A DNA stretch of 36,694 nt from an uncultured Clostridia bacterium (GCA_947630065.1 CANRGE010000017.1:1-36694); one strand, 5' to 3'. Positions 7,806-15,912 are shown, numbered from the stretch's first letter. The notes: generated from the letters alone by a model not told the origin. A program made the numbers and translations.

Positions 7806-8090
7806 ATGGAAAAACGGAGAATTAAGAAGTACGAAATCTATCCAGTAACCAAGAACTTAAAATTGCCGAAAGGTTCAGAGCTCCTTTCATGTGCTAACAA
7901 CTATGACACAAATAAAGATCATTTCTTTATTTATGCAAGGGTTGATACGGAAACGAAAGAAACCGATGAATATGCATTAAAGTGTTGTAGTACAGGCGAC
8001 ATAATAGAGGACGATTATGAATTTTTAGGCACAATTGCAAGAGTACGAAAAAATGACCGTGTTTACCATGTATTTTACAAGAAATTGTAG
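7806..8090 (+). CDS. Small soluble protein resembling the phage-associated DUF7352 family
   Basis: 94 residues, start ATG 7806 after GGAGGTG. Visible pattern: YEIYPVTKNLKLPKGSELLSCANN, then a strand FIYARVD, then a short loop with CSTGDIIEDDYEFLGTIARV and VYHVFY at the end. The LPKG-x-LSC ... YLGT-x(n)-HVFY pattern resembles DUF7352 proteins, which are usually small phage or plasmid proteins; the match is from memory and not firm. Codon use (ACC, CGG, AAG, GAC) is less AT-biased than in the genes around it. It stands alone with its own promoter and terminator. No catalytic motif seen; function unknown. Confidence 0.72.
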   Translation: MEKRRIKKYEIYPVTKNLKLPKGSELLSCANNYDTNKDHFFIYARVDTETKETDEYALKCCSTGDIIEDDYEFLGTIARVRKNDRVYHVFYKKL

Positions 8091-8094
8091 AAAT

Positions 8095-8129
8095 AATAGA
8101 GTCTATTGATTTAATCAATAGACTCTATT
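8095..8129. terminator. Shared bidirectional terminator between convergent genes
   Basis: AATAGAGTCTATTGAT (8095-8110) and its exact complement (8114-8129) flank a 3-base loop. It sits 4 bases after the stop of the upstream plus-strand gene and 43 bases beyond the stop of the minus-strand MBL gene, so it can serve both. Confidence 0.75.
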
Positions 8130-8172
8130 TACACTTTAGATAAAATAAAATTAATAGTTCAATTCATAAAGT

Positions 8173-9369
8173 TTATATGTTAATTTCTTCTCCATCAACA
8201 GCTAATTTTATTTTACAATTTTTAAGATCTAATTTTTCAAAATTAGAAGGATCCTCACAATGAATAGGAACTAGTATATTAGGATCAACAATTTGTGCAA
8301 CTTGTTTTAAAGAATTAAAATCAGCATGTCCACTTGTATGCAAATATATATAATCTTCTGGAACCATTTTTTGTAAATATTCATATTCTGGAAAATCCTT
8401 TTTTAAATATCCCTCCCATTGCGAATAAATAAATTTGCTTTCAGGAAATTTTTTCATAATTTTCTTAGAAAAAGTATTAGCTCTAACTAACATTACAAAA
8501 CCTTTTTCTTGCATAAGATCATAAATGTTTTTTCCATAACTTAAAACTCTATCTTTAAATTTATATAAAGGGCTTCTAGAAATGCTATCTATATATAATA
8601 AAAGCTCTTTTTGATAATTATCACAAACAAATAATCTATTTGATGCTAAAGCAGCTTTGTGTAAAGCAGCAATTCTGTCTATATTTGTACTACTACACAT
8701 TACAAAAACTTGTTTATGCTCATCAAATAATTTTTTCGCTTCTTGTTGTAATTGATGTTCAGTCATAAAATATTCGGTATTTCTAGAAAGAGTTGTACCC
8801 TCGCAAATTAAACAATCAACTTTACCAACATATTTTTCTATAGCTTCAAAAACTTTAGAACCTCTTTGACCATGAGTTCTAAAATCTCCAGTATGTAAAA
8901 CCCTTTTTCCATCACACTCAATTAAAAACATATGAGCATCAAAAGCTGAATGATCTACGGCAATAGGTGTAATTACAATATCCTTAATAGTTTTTTTATA
9001 AGGAATACAATATGTCTTAAAATTATCTATTAAATTTAAATCATCCTCAGAAATTATATGAGATTTTGAAAGACGAGTCTGTAAAATTTTATAAATTTCT
9101 TTAGATACTTTTCCTACATAAATAGGAATTTCAGGCAAAATTTTATTATAAAGACCAATATGGTCTCCGTGATAATGAGTTATAAAAACTGCATCAAACT
9201 TAGCAGGTTTTTGGGTTAAACCATCTAATTTGAAATCGCAGTTTTTATCTACATTAGAAGAAGGTAAATTTTCTCCAATATCAATAATTATACGAGTACC
9301 ACTATTAGATTGTATTTCTGTAACACAACCACCAATCTGATGTGTACCACGATGAACTATAATTTTCAT
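8173..9369 (-). CDS. Metallo-beta-lactamase fold, beta-CASP type ribonuclease-like protein (RNase J relative)
   Basis: 398 residues, start CATG at 9369 with GGAGGT in front. Metal-site motifs in order: THYHGDH (H65, H67, D69, H70), AVDHSAF (H140), HTGDFRTHG (D162), then the beta-CASP part with acidic CEGTTLS (E190), SSTNIDRI, HTSGHAD (H348) and PIHCED (H370). These are the active-site residues of two-zinc RNases of the RNase J/CPSF-73 group. It is about 150 residues shorter than RNase J and lacks its C-terminal domain, so it is unlikely to be the housekeeping enzyme. It is second in a minus-strand pair behind a PD-(D/E)XK-like gene (49-base gap). An RNA or nucleotide processing role within this locus is inferred. 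Confidence 0.85.
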   Translation of the reverse strand: MKIIVHRGTHQIGGCVTEIQSNSGTRIIIDIGENLPSSNVDKNCDFKLDGLTQKPAKFDAVFITHYHGDHIGLYNKILPEIPIYVGKVSKEIYKILQTRLSKSHIISEDDLNLIDNFKTYCIPYKKTIKDIVITPIAVDHSAFDAHMFLIECDGKRVLHTGDFRTHGQRGSKVFEAIEKYVGKVDCLICEGTTLSRNTEYFMTEHQLQQEAKKLFDEHKQVFVMCSSTNIDRIAALHKAALASNRLFVCDNYQKELLLYIDSISRSPLYKFKDRVLSYGKNIYDLMQEKGFVMLVRANTFSKKIMKKFPESKFIYSQWEGYLKKDFPEYEYLQKMVPEDYIYLHTSGHADFNSLKQVAQIVDPNILVPIHCEDPSNFEKLDLKNCKIKLAVDGEEINI

Positions 9370-9418
9370 GTTGACCTCCTAAAATAGAGTTATTTAAAAT
9401 TAAGATATGTAATAATTT

Positions 9419-10438
9419 TTAATTACTCTTTAAAGTAGTTTCTAAATTAGTTATTTTTCTTCCATCATCATCAACATACAACCAATTATATTCAAATGTA
9501 TCTTGACCACAAGGCAAAGTAAAAATATCAAACTTATCACTATTTCCATTATCTTTATTAGGCATTGCAGAGCAAACTTTTATAGTTAGTTTTTCAGGAA
9601 CCTTTCTACCAAAACCTAATAATTTGTACCAAGCATCACCACATTCAGAATGTAGTAAATTACTTAAAAATACAGCATATCCAGTTCCTTGTAGTAATAC
9701 ATTTTCAATAGTTTCAGAACTAGATTCTTTATTTTCATCTTTAACTTCAAAAACAACAAGTTGAGTATCTCCAGGTCTATTTCCTTTTTTTCTTGCTAAT
9801 ATATCAATATGTCCATCTCCAAGCTCAATGTTATTAATACCATTTTTTATATTAGAGCCTTTAACATTAACAGGCATAGAAAGTCTGTATCCAGCAAATT
9901 TTATAGGTTGTATTCCACATAATTTTTTATTTATTGATTGTGCATTTGAAAATTCTGTTAATAGCATACTTTCTAATTTATGTTCATCATTGTGTCTATG
10001 TAAATTAATTCTATCAGGAGAAACTTTATTAAAATAAGCTCTAAATTCCTTTGCAGAATCTCCTGTCCAAGGTTCACTATTTAAAGGCTTATCCCAATTA
10101 AAATTATCTCTATTTCTATCTTCTAAATTTTTATCAGTAGAAATAGTAACATTTTTACTATTAACATTAATGTTAGCAACAGTTTGACCTAAATATCTAG
10201 CAAAAACATGTAAACTTTGAGGAGCAGTTTTTGCCTTACCTACAGTAATATAGTATGTAAAAGGTTTCCATTTTCTAAAATTCCTACTAAGTTCTTCTTT
10301 TTTATCTTTATATTGCAACATTAAATTTGCATAGTCTGCATATTTCTTTTTCCAATCAGTATTATTATTAAGTTTATCTTGTGTGGAAGCAATTATATCT
10401 TTTAAATTTTCTTCTAATCTTTTTTGTGAAAAATTCAT
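9419..10438 (-). CDS. PD-(D/E)XK nuclease-like protein, family not recognised
   Basis: 339 residues, ATG at 10438 with GGAGG upstream. I do not recognise a named family. The C-terminal half shows the ordered signature of a PD-(D/E)XK nuclease: a helix with acidic residues EHKLESMLL (E152/E156), a strand GDGHIDILARKK with D212, then LVVFEVKDE with E231 and K233, and a helix with LLQGTGYAVF giving the QxxxY pattern (Q250, Y254) seen in RecB/Cas4-like nucleases. The N-terminal 140 residues begin with a charged helix, then a segment rich in Lys and aromatic residues that could bind nucleic acid or a partner. It precedes the beta-CASP gene and is divergent from a WYL-regulated pair, a context resembling defence loci. 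Confidence 0.72.
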   Translation of the reverse strand: MNFSQKRLEENLKDIIASTQDKLNNNTDWKKKYADYANLMLQYKDKKEELSRNFRKWKPFTYYITVGKAKTAPQSLHVFARYLGQTVANINVNSKNVTISTDKNLEDRNRDNFNWDKPLNSEPWTGDSAKEFRAYFNKVSPDRINLHRHNDEHKLESMLLTEFSNAQSINKKLCGIQPIKFAGYRLSMPVNVKGSNIKNGINNIELGDGHIDILARKKGNRPGDTQLVVFEVKDENKESSSETIENVLLQGTGYAVFLSNLLHSECGDAWYKLLGFGRKVPEKLTIKVCSAMPNKDNGNSDKFDIFTLPCGQDTFEYNWLYVDDDGRKITNLETTLKSN

Positions 10439-10555
10439 TATTTTAAACCTCCTATATAAAAATTAATAATTACTAAAATATAATAACATATATTTATTAT
10501 ATTATCTACTAAAAAACAAAAACAGATGAAAAATGGTCAAATATGTCCACGTACT

Positions 10556-10584
10556 TTGAACTTTTAACTATAAATTAATATAAT
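10556..10584 (+). promoter_or_regulatory. Promoter of the unknown gene/WYL operon
   Basis: TTGAAC (10556-10561), 17 bases, TATAAT (10579-10584). It lies in the 170-base divergent region 10439-10608. On the minus strand a TATAAT is also present near 10502, but its minus-35 is unclear. Confidence 0.6.
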
Positions 10585-10608
10585 AGGAAAAAAGAAAGGA
10601 TGATAATT

Positions 10609-11400
10609 ATGGAAGCAATACCAAGTTCATGGGAAATAGAAGCAAAATGGACAAAGAAAATTGGAGAAAAAGTAACAAACTCTAAATATGCGAAAAAAGT
10701 ATATTTAGATAGCGAAGGAGATGATGAAAAAGAAAAAAATGTAATTAAAAAAATTGAGGATGTTTTAGAAAAAGAAGAAATAAAAAATTATGAAGAATTT
10801 AATAAAATGATAAAAGAAAATAAAACTTTTGAATTTTATACAGGAATTGATTTTACCATTAGAAAAATAAAATATAAAATAATAGAAAATAAAATTCATA
10901 TAGTACATTGTGTAGTTATATTTTTATTTAGAGGAGAAGATGAATTTTATTTATATTTAAAAGAGTTTACAAATGAAGCAAAAATTGGTAATATAGTAAT
11001 GAAGTTTCCAGAAGCAAAAAGAAAAGATTTATTGCGCGAAAAAACTGTTGAAATAGTAAAAGAAATAGTAGAAGGAAATGTACAAAAAAATGTAAATGAG
11101 CCAGAACTAATAGAATTTTTTAAAGATAAAAAAATAGTTTATAGTGATGAAATAAATTTAAAAGAAATAAACAAATTAATTGATGCAGGAAAACCAAATA
11201 ATCATTTTATTATTCCAACTATTACTGGAGCTTTAATAATATTTTCATATGAAAAGTCTGTGGACATACAAACTATATCTAAATCAATAGAAGATATTAA
11301 CTTCTATACAGGTTTAAACACACCAAAAACAATTATATATACAACACAAAAAAATGAAAATTATAAAGAACCCAAAATTAAAATTGTATTAGTTTCATAA
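10609..11400 (+). CDS. Unrecognised protein of the nuclease/WYL locus
   Basis: 263 residues from ATG 10609; the ATG at 10600 is in frame but overlaps the AGAAAGGA ribosome site, so the second is preferred. No membrane helix or signal peptide. Rich in Lys and Glu. About residues 1-60 begin with a Trp-containing segment (SSWEIEAKWTKKIGEK) and a charged helix; a central alpha/beta region includes FYTGIDFTIRKIKYKI and a strand HIVHCVVIFLFRG; a C-terminal part has HFIIPTITGALIIFSYE and ends in KIKIVLVS. No catalytic motif I can defend. It is 15 bases upstream of the WYL regulator and transcribed with it, and divergent from two nuclease-like genes, so it is probably a structural or sensing partner (inference). 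Confidence 0.75.
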   Translation: MEAIPSSWEIEAKWTKKIGEKVTNSKYAKKVYLDSEGDDEKEKNVIKKIEDVLEKEEIKNYEEFNKMIKENKTFEFYTGIDFTIRKIKYKIIENKIHIVHCVVIFLFRGEDEFYLYLKEFTNEAKIGNIVMKFPEAKRKDLLREKTVEIVKEIVEGNVQKNVNEPELIEFFKDKKIVYSDEINLKEINKLIDAGKPNNHFIIPTITGALIIFSYEKSVDIQTISKSIEDINFYTGLNTPKTIIYTTQKNENYKEPKIKIVLVS

Positions 11401-11415
11401 AATAAAGGAGGAAAA

Positions 11416-12387
11416 ATGCAAGAAAAAATTTATACAAGTAATGGAAATATAATGTATATTTATAGAATAATGAAAAAATATACAGATGTAGACAACCCAT
11501 TAAAAGTAAAAGAAATAATAGAATTAATTAAACAAGAATATGGAGAAGAGCTTTCTAGTAGAACAGTTAGAAGAAATTTTAAAGTTTTAGAAAGTAAATT
11601 TGATATTGTTATATCAAAAGTAGATGATTCATATTATATGGACTATGAAGACAATGATTTTGATTCATCTGAAATAAGATGTATAGTAGACATGGTTAAT
11701 TATTCAAGATTTGTAGATGAAAAACTAGCACAAAGTCTTACATATAAACTTATAAATCAATTAAATGAAAATTCAAAAAAAGAATTTGTAGGATACGAAA
11801 AATATATGAAAGACAATAAAACAAAAAATAAAGAAGTATTTTACAATGTAAAAACAATATCAGAAGCAATATTAAATAAAAAATATATAGAATTTGATTA
11901 TTATAAATATAACTTAAAAAAAGAATACGAATTTAGAAAAGCATTTTCTGTTTTTCCTCTTACTATTATATGTGACATAGGTCAATATTATTTAATAGCA
12001 GCAGATAAAGAAAAAAATTTATTTTATTATAGACTAGATAGAATTAAAAAAATAGATATTGTAGATGGAAAACCGATAAACATATCAAAAGAAAAATTAA
12101 ATAACTATATACATTCAACTGTAGGTATGTATGGAGGAGAAAAAGAAACTGTAAAAGCAATAGTAGATAAACAATTATTAGATGATGTAATAGACAAATT
12201 CGGAAGAGAAGTACAACTAAAATCAAATAATGATGACAGTTTTATAATGGAAACACAAGTAAATTTACAAGGTTTCAAAAATTGGGCATTAAGACATTTA
12301 GAAAATGTAGAAGTAATATATCCAGAAAAATTGAAACTAGATGTTACTGAAACTTTAGAAGAAGCATTAAATAATTATAAAAAGTAA
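11416..12387 (+). CDS. WYL domain transcriptional regulator
   Basis: 323 residues, AAGGAGG before ATG 11416. Residues about 10-75 form a winged helix-turn-helix of the HTH_11/DeoR-like type (LKVKEIIELIKQEYGEELSSRTVRRNFKVLES). Residues about 145-220 are the WYL domain: KKYIEFDYYKYN, then FSVFPLTIICDIGQYYLIAADKEKNLFYYRLDRIKKIDI, with the W of the name replaced. The end (230-320) matches the WCX extension (VKAIVDKQLLDDVIDKFG, ETQVNLQGFKNWALRHLENVEVIYP). WYL proteins sense nucleic acid or small ligands and often control phage-defence operons (family knowledge). Here it probably controls the divergent pair at 8173-10438 and its own operon; a hairpin follows at 12422. Confidence 0.9.
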   Translation: MQEKIYTSNGNIMYIYRIMKKYTDVDNPLKVKEIIELIKQEYGEELSSRTVRRNFKVLESKFDIVISKVDDSYYMDYEDNDFDSSEIRCIVDMVNYSRFVDEKLAQSLTYKLINQLNENSKKEFVGYEKYMKDNKTKNKEVFYNVKTISEAILNKKYIEFDYYKYNLKKEYEFRKAFSVFPLTIICDIGQYYLIAADKEKNLFYYRLDRIKKIDIVDGKPINISKEKLNNYIHSTVGMYGGEKETVKAIVDKQLLDDVIDKFGREVQLKSNNDDSFIMETQVNLQGFKNWALRHLENVEVIYPEKLKLDVTETLEEALNNYKK

Positions 12388-12421
12388 ATAAAATTAGAAA
12401 AAAATTATAAAAAGATTAAAT

Positions 12422-12462
12422 AAATACAGCTAGATTAAATAAAAAAATCTAGTTGTATTTTT
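12422..12462 (+). terminator. Terminator of the WYL operon
   Basis: AAATACAGCTAGATT (12422-12436) pairs with AATCTAGTTGTATTT (12446-12460) with one G-U pair, followed by TT. It lies 35 bases after the WYL stop codon. Confidence 0.7.
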
Positions 12463-12506
12463 ATAAGTTTTAAAACAAATACTAATATTATAAAATATAA
12501 CCAAAA

Positions 12507-12659
12507 CAATAGAAATAATAAGATAAAAAACGAGTTCGACCCTGAGAAGCGACAGCGCCATAATGCTTTTGCTGAGAATAGTGTGTCTCTTCACTTCTTA
12601 AAACCAACTTATCTAAAACGCCTTGGAGAACGGAATTTTTTAGCTTATTATTTCTATTG
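12507..12659 (-). repeat. Intergenic repeat family 2, copy 1 (reverse orientation)
   Basis: 153 bases, bounded by perfect 16-base inverted arms CAATAGAAATAATAAG (12507-12522) and its complement (12644-12659). The interior is nearly identical, in reverse complement, to copies at 20420-20580 and 33247-33399, and related to 33084-33230. No open frame is conserved. Orientation is called minus relative to copies 2-4 read with GTTCTCCAAGGCG first. The 21 bases to the left (12486-12506) also recur at 33226-33246. Together with the terminator it fills the 390-base gap between the WYL and CorA genes. MITE-like in size, but no matching transposase is in the window. Confidence 0.88.
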
Positions 12660-12710
12660 ATATATATATAATAATCATTAGGTAATTATAAAATAAACTT
12701 GCTAAAAAGA

Positions 12711-12739
12711 TTGAAAAAAAACGAAAAAAATGCAATAAT
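12711..12739 (+). promoter_or_regulatory. Promoter of corA
   Basis: TTGAAA (12711-12716), 17 bases, then TGC-AATAAT (12731-12739), an extended minus-10 with one mismatch. I see no M-box-like Mg2+ riboswitch in the short leader. Confidence 0.5.
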
Positions 12740-12777
12740 GGTATTTGGAAAAAATAGAAAAATTAAGGGGTGATATT

Positions 12778-13725
12778 ATGTTAAAAATTTATAAATCAGA
12801 CATGGAAACTAATGAATTAAAAACAATAAAAACATTTGAAAAAGGCAGTTGGATAAATATGTTAAATCCAACAGATGACGAAATAAAAAAAGTATGTAAA
12901 GAACTAAATATAGAAGAAGACTTCATACGAGATTCATTAGACTATGAAGAAAAAGCCAGAATAGATGAAGAAGATAATGGAACAATATTATTTATAGTAG
13001 ATGTACCAATTATAGAAAAAGAAAAAGACAATGAAATATATACAACAATGCCATTAGGTATGATAGTAGTAAGAGATGAATATTTTATAACAGTATCACT
13101 CAAAAGAAATATAGTAATAGACAATTTTGAGAAAAAAAGAATAAAAGGATTTTCAACATACAAAAAAAGTAGATTTTTGCTTCAAATACTATTAACAAAT
13201 GCCACAAATTACTTAAGCTATTTAAAGCAAATAAATAAAGAAACAGAAATAGCAGAATCAACATTAAAAAATTCAATGAAAAATAAAGAATTATTAAAAT
13301 TATTGAGCTTAGAAAAAAGTTTAGTATATTTCACAACATCATTAAAATCAAATGAAATAGTAATGGAAAAAACACTAAGAGGAAAAATATTAAAACTATA
13401 TGATGAAGATGAAGACATATTAGAAGATGCCATAATAGAAAACAAACAAGCAATAGAAATGAGTAAAATATATAGTGACATATTAAATGGAACAATGGAC
13501 GCATATGCATCAATAATATCTAATAACTTAAATGGAGTAATGAAATTTTTAACATCAATAACAATTATATTAACAATACCAACATTAATAGCAAGCATAT
13601 GGGGAATGAATGTACCACTTCCATTACAAGGACATCCACATGGATTTATAATATTAGTACTATTAACAGTTATTATAACCATAATAGTAGTATTAATGCT
13701 AAAAAAACGAGATTTATTAAATTAA
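12778..13725 (+). CDS. corA: CorA-family divalent cation transporter
   Basis: 315 residues from ATG 12778, which follows AAGGGGTGAT at good spacing; an in-frame TTG at 12745 lacks a ribosome site. A long cytoplasmic alpha/beta funnel domain (about 1-250) ends in the pore helix, which carries the signature GMN (276-278) in IWGMNVPLPLQGHPHG. A second membrane helix (about 288-307) is followed by a basic C-terminus KKRDLL. This is the full CorA layout; the protein acts as a homopentamer for Mg2+ (or Co2+) uptake. Transcribed alone, with DUF378 116 bases downstream. Confidence 0.93.
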   Translation: MLKIYKSDMETNELKTIKTFEKGSWINMLNPTDDEIKKVCKELNIEEDFIRDSLDYEEKARIDEEDNGTILFIVDVPIIEKEKDNEIYTTMPLGMIVVRDEYFITVSLKRNIVIDNFEKKRIKGFSTYKKSRFLLQILLTNATNYLSYLKQINKETEIAESTLKNSMKNKELLKLLSLEKSLVYFTTSLKSNEIVMEKTLRGKILKLYDEDEDILEDAIIENKQAIEMSKIYSDILNGTMDAYASIISNNLNGVMKFLTSITIILTIPTLIASIWGMNVPLPLQGHPHGFIILVLLTVIITIIVVLMLKKRDLLN

Positions 13726-13841
13726 ATGCATAAAAAAACAAAAATAAAATATACTAATATCAAACACAAAAAGAAAAATAAGTTTGAGAAAAATTTTTCA
13801 AGCTTAATGTGTGCCTTAAATTAGAAAGGAATGTGAATATT

Positions 13842-14033
13842 ATGAAAATAATAGACAAAATAGCATTGGTATTAGTTATAATAGGAGCAATAAACTGGGG
13901 ACTAATAGGAATATTTAACTTCAATTTAGTAGAATTAATATTCGGAAACATGACAGTGTTATCAAGAATAGTATATGCACTAGTAGGAATATCTGGATTA
14001 TGGGCTATAAAATTATTATTTGACAACGACTAA
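13842..14033 (+). CDS. DUF378 small membrane protein (YuzA-like)
   Basis: 63 residues from ATG 13842; GAAAGGAATG is in front, while an upstream in-frame ATG at 13809 adds an uncharacteristic polar start. Two membrane helices: IDKIALVLVIIGAINWGLIGI (with the family-typical INWGL) and LSRIVYALVGISGLWAIKLL, separated by NFNLVELIFG. This is the complete DUF378 pattern; its function is not known. A strong terminator overlaps the stop codon. Confidence 0.9.
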   Translation: MKIIDKIALVLVIIGAINWGLIGIFNFNLVELIFGNMTVLSRIVYALVGISGLWAIKLLFDND

Positions 14034-14063
14034 AACTTACTCAGAAACTGAGTAAGTTTTTTT
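14033..14063 (+). terminator. Rho-independent terminator after DUF378
   Basis: AAACTTACTCAG (14033-14044), AAA loop, CTGAGTAAGTTT (14048-14059), then TTTT. A textbook intrinsic terminator. Confidence 0.9.
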
Positions 14064-14128
14064 GTATAATATATATATCAAAAGGAAATGATAAATTAAT
14101 ATCATTTCTTTTTTGGTTTAACTTATGG

Positions 14129-14157
14129 TTGAAAACAAACAAAATAGATGTTATAAT
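14129..14157 (+). promoter_or_regulatory. Promoter of the ABC-F gene
   Basis: TTGAAA (14129-14134), 17 bases, TATAAT (14152-14157) preceded by TGT, giving an extended minus-10. Because the minus-35 covers the far-upstream ATG at 14129, that ATG cannot be the gene start. Confidence 0.8.
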
Positions 14158-14206
14158 GTGTGTCGAGAAAATTTTAAAATTGTGCGTAGAAAGGGAGGAT
14201 AATATA

Positions 14207-15787
14207 ATGTTAGTAGCAAATGGAGTTACAATAAGATTTGGAAAAAGAGTATTATTTGAAGATGTAAATATACGATTTTCAAAGGGAAGTTGCTATGGAA
14301 TTATAGGAGCAAATGGAGCAGGAAAATCTACATTTTTGAAAGTATTATCAGGAGAAATAGAACCATCAAAAGGAGAAGTTAGCCTTGCACCAGGAGAAAG
14401 AATATCTATTTTAAAACAAGATCACTTTGCTTATGAAGACGAAAGAGTTATAGATACTGTAATAATGGGAAATGCACAATTGTATTCTATAATGAAAGAA
14501 AAAGATGCTCTATATGCAAAACCAGATTTTTCAGAAGAAGATGGAATGAGAGCAGCTAAATTAGAAGAAAAATTTGCAGAGTTAGATGGTTGGAATGCAG
14601 AATCTGATGCAGCACAATTATTAAATGAATTAGGTATAGATGTAGATAAACATTATAAATATATGAAGGAAATAGAAGCAAAAGAAAAAGTTAAAGTTTT
14701 ACTTGCACAAAGTCTTTTTGGAAACCCAGATGTATTGTTATTAGATGAGCCTACAAATGACTTGGACTTAAAAACAATAGATTGGTTACAAGAATTTTTA
14801 ATCAATTTTGAAAATACAGTAATTGTAGTATCACATGATAGATACTTCTTAAATAAAGTATGTACACATACAGCAGATGTAGATTTTGGAAAAATAACAG
14901 TATATCCAGGAAACTATGATTTCTGGTATGAATCAAGCCAGCTTGCATTAAAACAAGCAAAAGAAGCTAATAAGAAAAAAGAAGAAAAGATAAAAGAATT
15001 GCAAGACTTTATAGCAAGATTTAGTGCAAATGCTTCAAAATCAAAACAAGCAACATCTAGAAAGAAATCGTTAGAAAAAATTGAATTAGAAGAAATAAAA
15101 CCATCAAATAGAAAATATCCATATGTAGATTTTAAACCAGACAGAGAGCCAGGAAAAGAGATATTACAAGTAAAAAATATTTCCAAAACAATAGATGGTG
15201 AAAAAATATTAAATAACATATCATTTACAGTAAAACCAGGAGATAAAATAGCATTTTTAGCAGATAATGAAAATGCAAAAACAGTGTTATTCCAAATAAT
15301 ATCAGGAGAAATAGAACCAGATTCAGGAGAATTAATATGGGGAACAACAATACAAAATACATATTTCCCAAAAGATAATAATTATTTATTTAATTCAGAT
15401 GTTAATTTGGTTGATTGGCTAAGACAATATTCAAAAGATCCAGATGAAACATACATTAGGGGATTTTTAGGAAGAATGTTATTTTCAGGAGAAGAAGCAT
15501 TAAAGAAAGTAAATGTACTATCTGGAGGGGAAAAAGTAAGATGTGTGTTATCTAAAATGATGCTATCAGGTGCAAACTTTTTAATATTTGATGAACCAAC
15601 AAACCATTTAGACATGGAATCTATAACATCTGTAAACGAAGGAATGAAAAAATTTAAAGGAAATATTTTATTCACTTCACATGACCATCAATTAACACAA
15701 ACTGTAGCAAATAGAATTATAGAAATAAAACAAGATGGACTAATAGATAGAGAAGTTACATATAATGAATATTTAGGAATTGAATAA
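14207..15787 (+). CDS. ABC-F family ATPase, YbiT-like
   Basis: 526 residues from ATG 14207, preceded by AAGGGAGG and placed downstream of the promoter. Two ATP-binding cassettes in one chain and no membrane segment. The first has Walker A GANGAGKS and Walker B VLLLDEPTNDLD; its signature lies in the EAKEKVKVLLAQ region, where LSGGQ is replaced. A linker with LQDFIARFSANASKSKQATSRKK (about 265-285) leads to the second cassette, which has LSGGEKVRCVLSKMML and FLIFDEPTNHLD. Its Walker A reads ADNENAKT, with both glycines replaced by Ala, a form I recall from YbiT-like proteins. ABC-F proteins act on ribosomes in translation or antibiotic protection; this one looks like the housekeeping YbiT type. 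Confidence 0.9.
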   Translation: MLVANGVTIRFGKRVLFEDVNIRFSKGSCYGIIGANGAGKSTFLKVLSGEIEPSKGEVSLAPGERISILKQDHFAYEDERVIDTVIMGNAQLYSIMKEKDALYAKPDFSEEDGMRAAKLEEKFAELDGWNAESDAAQLLNELGIDVDKHYKYMKEIEAKEKVKVLLAQSLFGNPDVLLLDEPTNDLDLKTIDWLQEFLINFENTVIVVSHDRYFLNKVCTHTADVDFGKITVYPGNYDFWYESSQLALKQAKEANKKKEEKIKELQDFIARFSANASKSKQATSRKKSLEKIELEEIKPSNRKYPYVDFKPDREPGKEILQVKNISKTIDGEKILNNISFTVKPGDKIAFLADNENAKTVLFQIISGEIEPDSGELIWGTTIQNTYFPKDNNYLFNSDVNLVDWLRQYSKDPDETYIRGFLGRMLFSGEEALKKVNVLSGGEKVRCVLSKMMLSGANFLIFDEPTNHLDMESITSVNEGMKKFKGNILFTSHDHQLTQTVANRIIEIKQDGLIDREVTYNEYLGIE

Positions 15788-15818
15788 GAACAAATCTCGC
15801 TTAGCGAGATTTGTTCTT
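15786..15818. terminator. Hairpin after ABC-F, identical in part to the family 1 repeat end
   Basis: AAGAACAAATCTCGC (15786-15800), TTA loop, and exact complement (15804-15818), followed by ATTTA. The arm GCGAGATTTGTTCT is the same as the 3' end of repeat family 1 copy A, so this may be a solo end of that element used as a terminator. Confidence 0.7.
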
Positions 15819-15866
15819 ATTTACAATTTATTTTATAAAGTATTTATAGAAATTATAAAAAAGTTT

Positions 15867-15875
15867 TGTTATAAT
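15867..15875 (+). promoter_or_regulatory. Extended minus-10 upstream of tex
   Basis: TGT-TATAAT at 15867-15875; the minus-35 is not well conserved, as is usual with extended minus-10 promoters. Confidence 0.55.
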
Positions 15876-15912
15876 ACATAGGAATGTAAAAAAGGAAGGA
15901 ATGTAAATAACT

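Noticed and set aside
12507..12659. Family 2 repeat as an insertion sequence
   Set aside because: No coding capacity and no transposase anywhere in the window; at most a non-autonomous element.
12660..12777. M-box or other Mg2+ riboswitch ahead of corA
   Set aside because: The leader after the minus-10 is under 45 bases and has no visible M-box structure.
13218..13682. 154-aa minus-strand frame within corA
   Set aside because: Lies fully inside the CorA gene, has no start signals and shows no recognisable pattern.
14129..14206. ATG 14129 as start of the ABC-F gene or a leader peptide
   Set aside because: It coincides with the minus-35 box of a strong promoter; transcripts start downstream of it.
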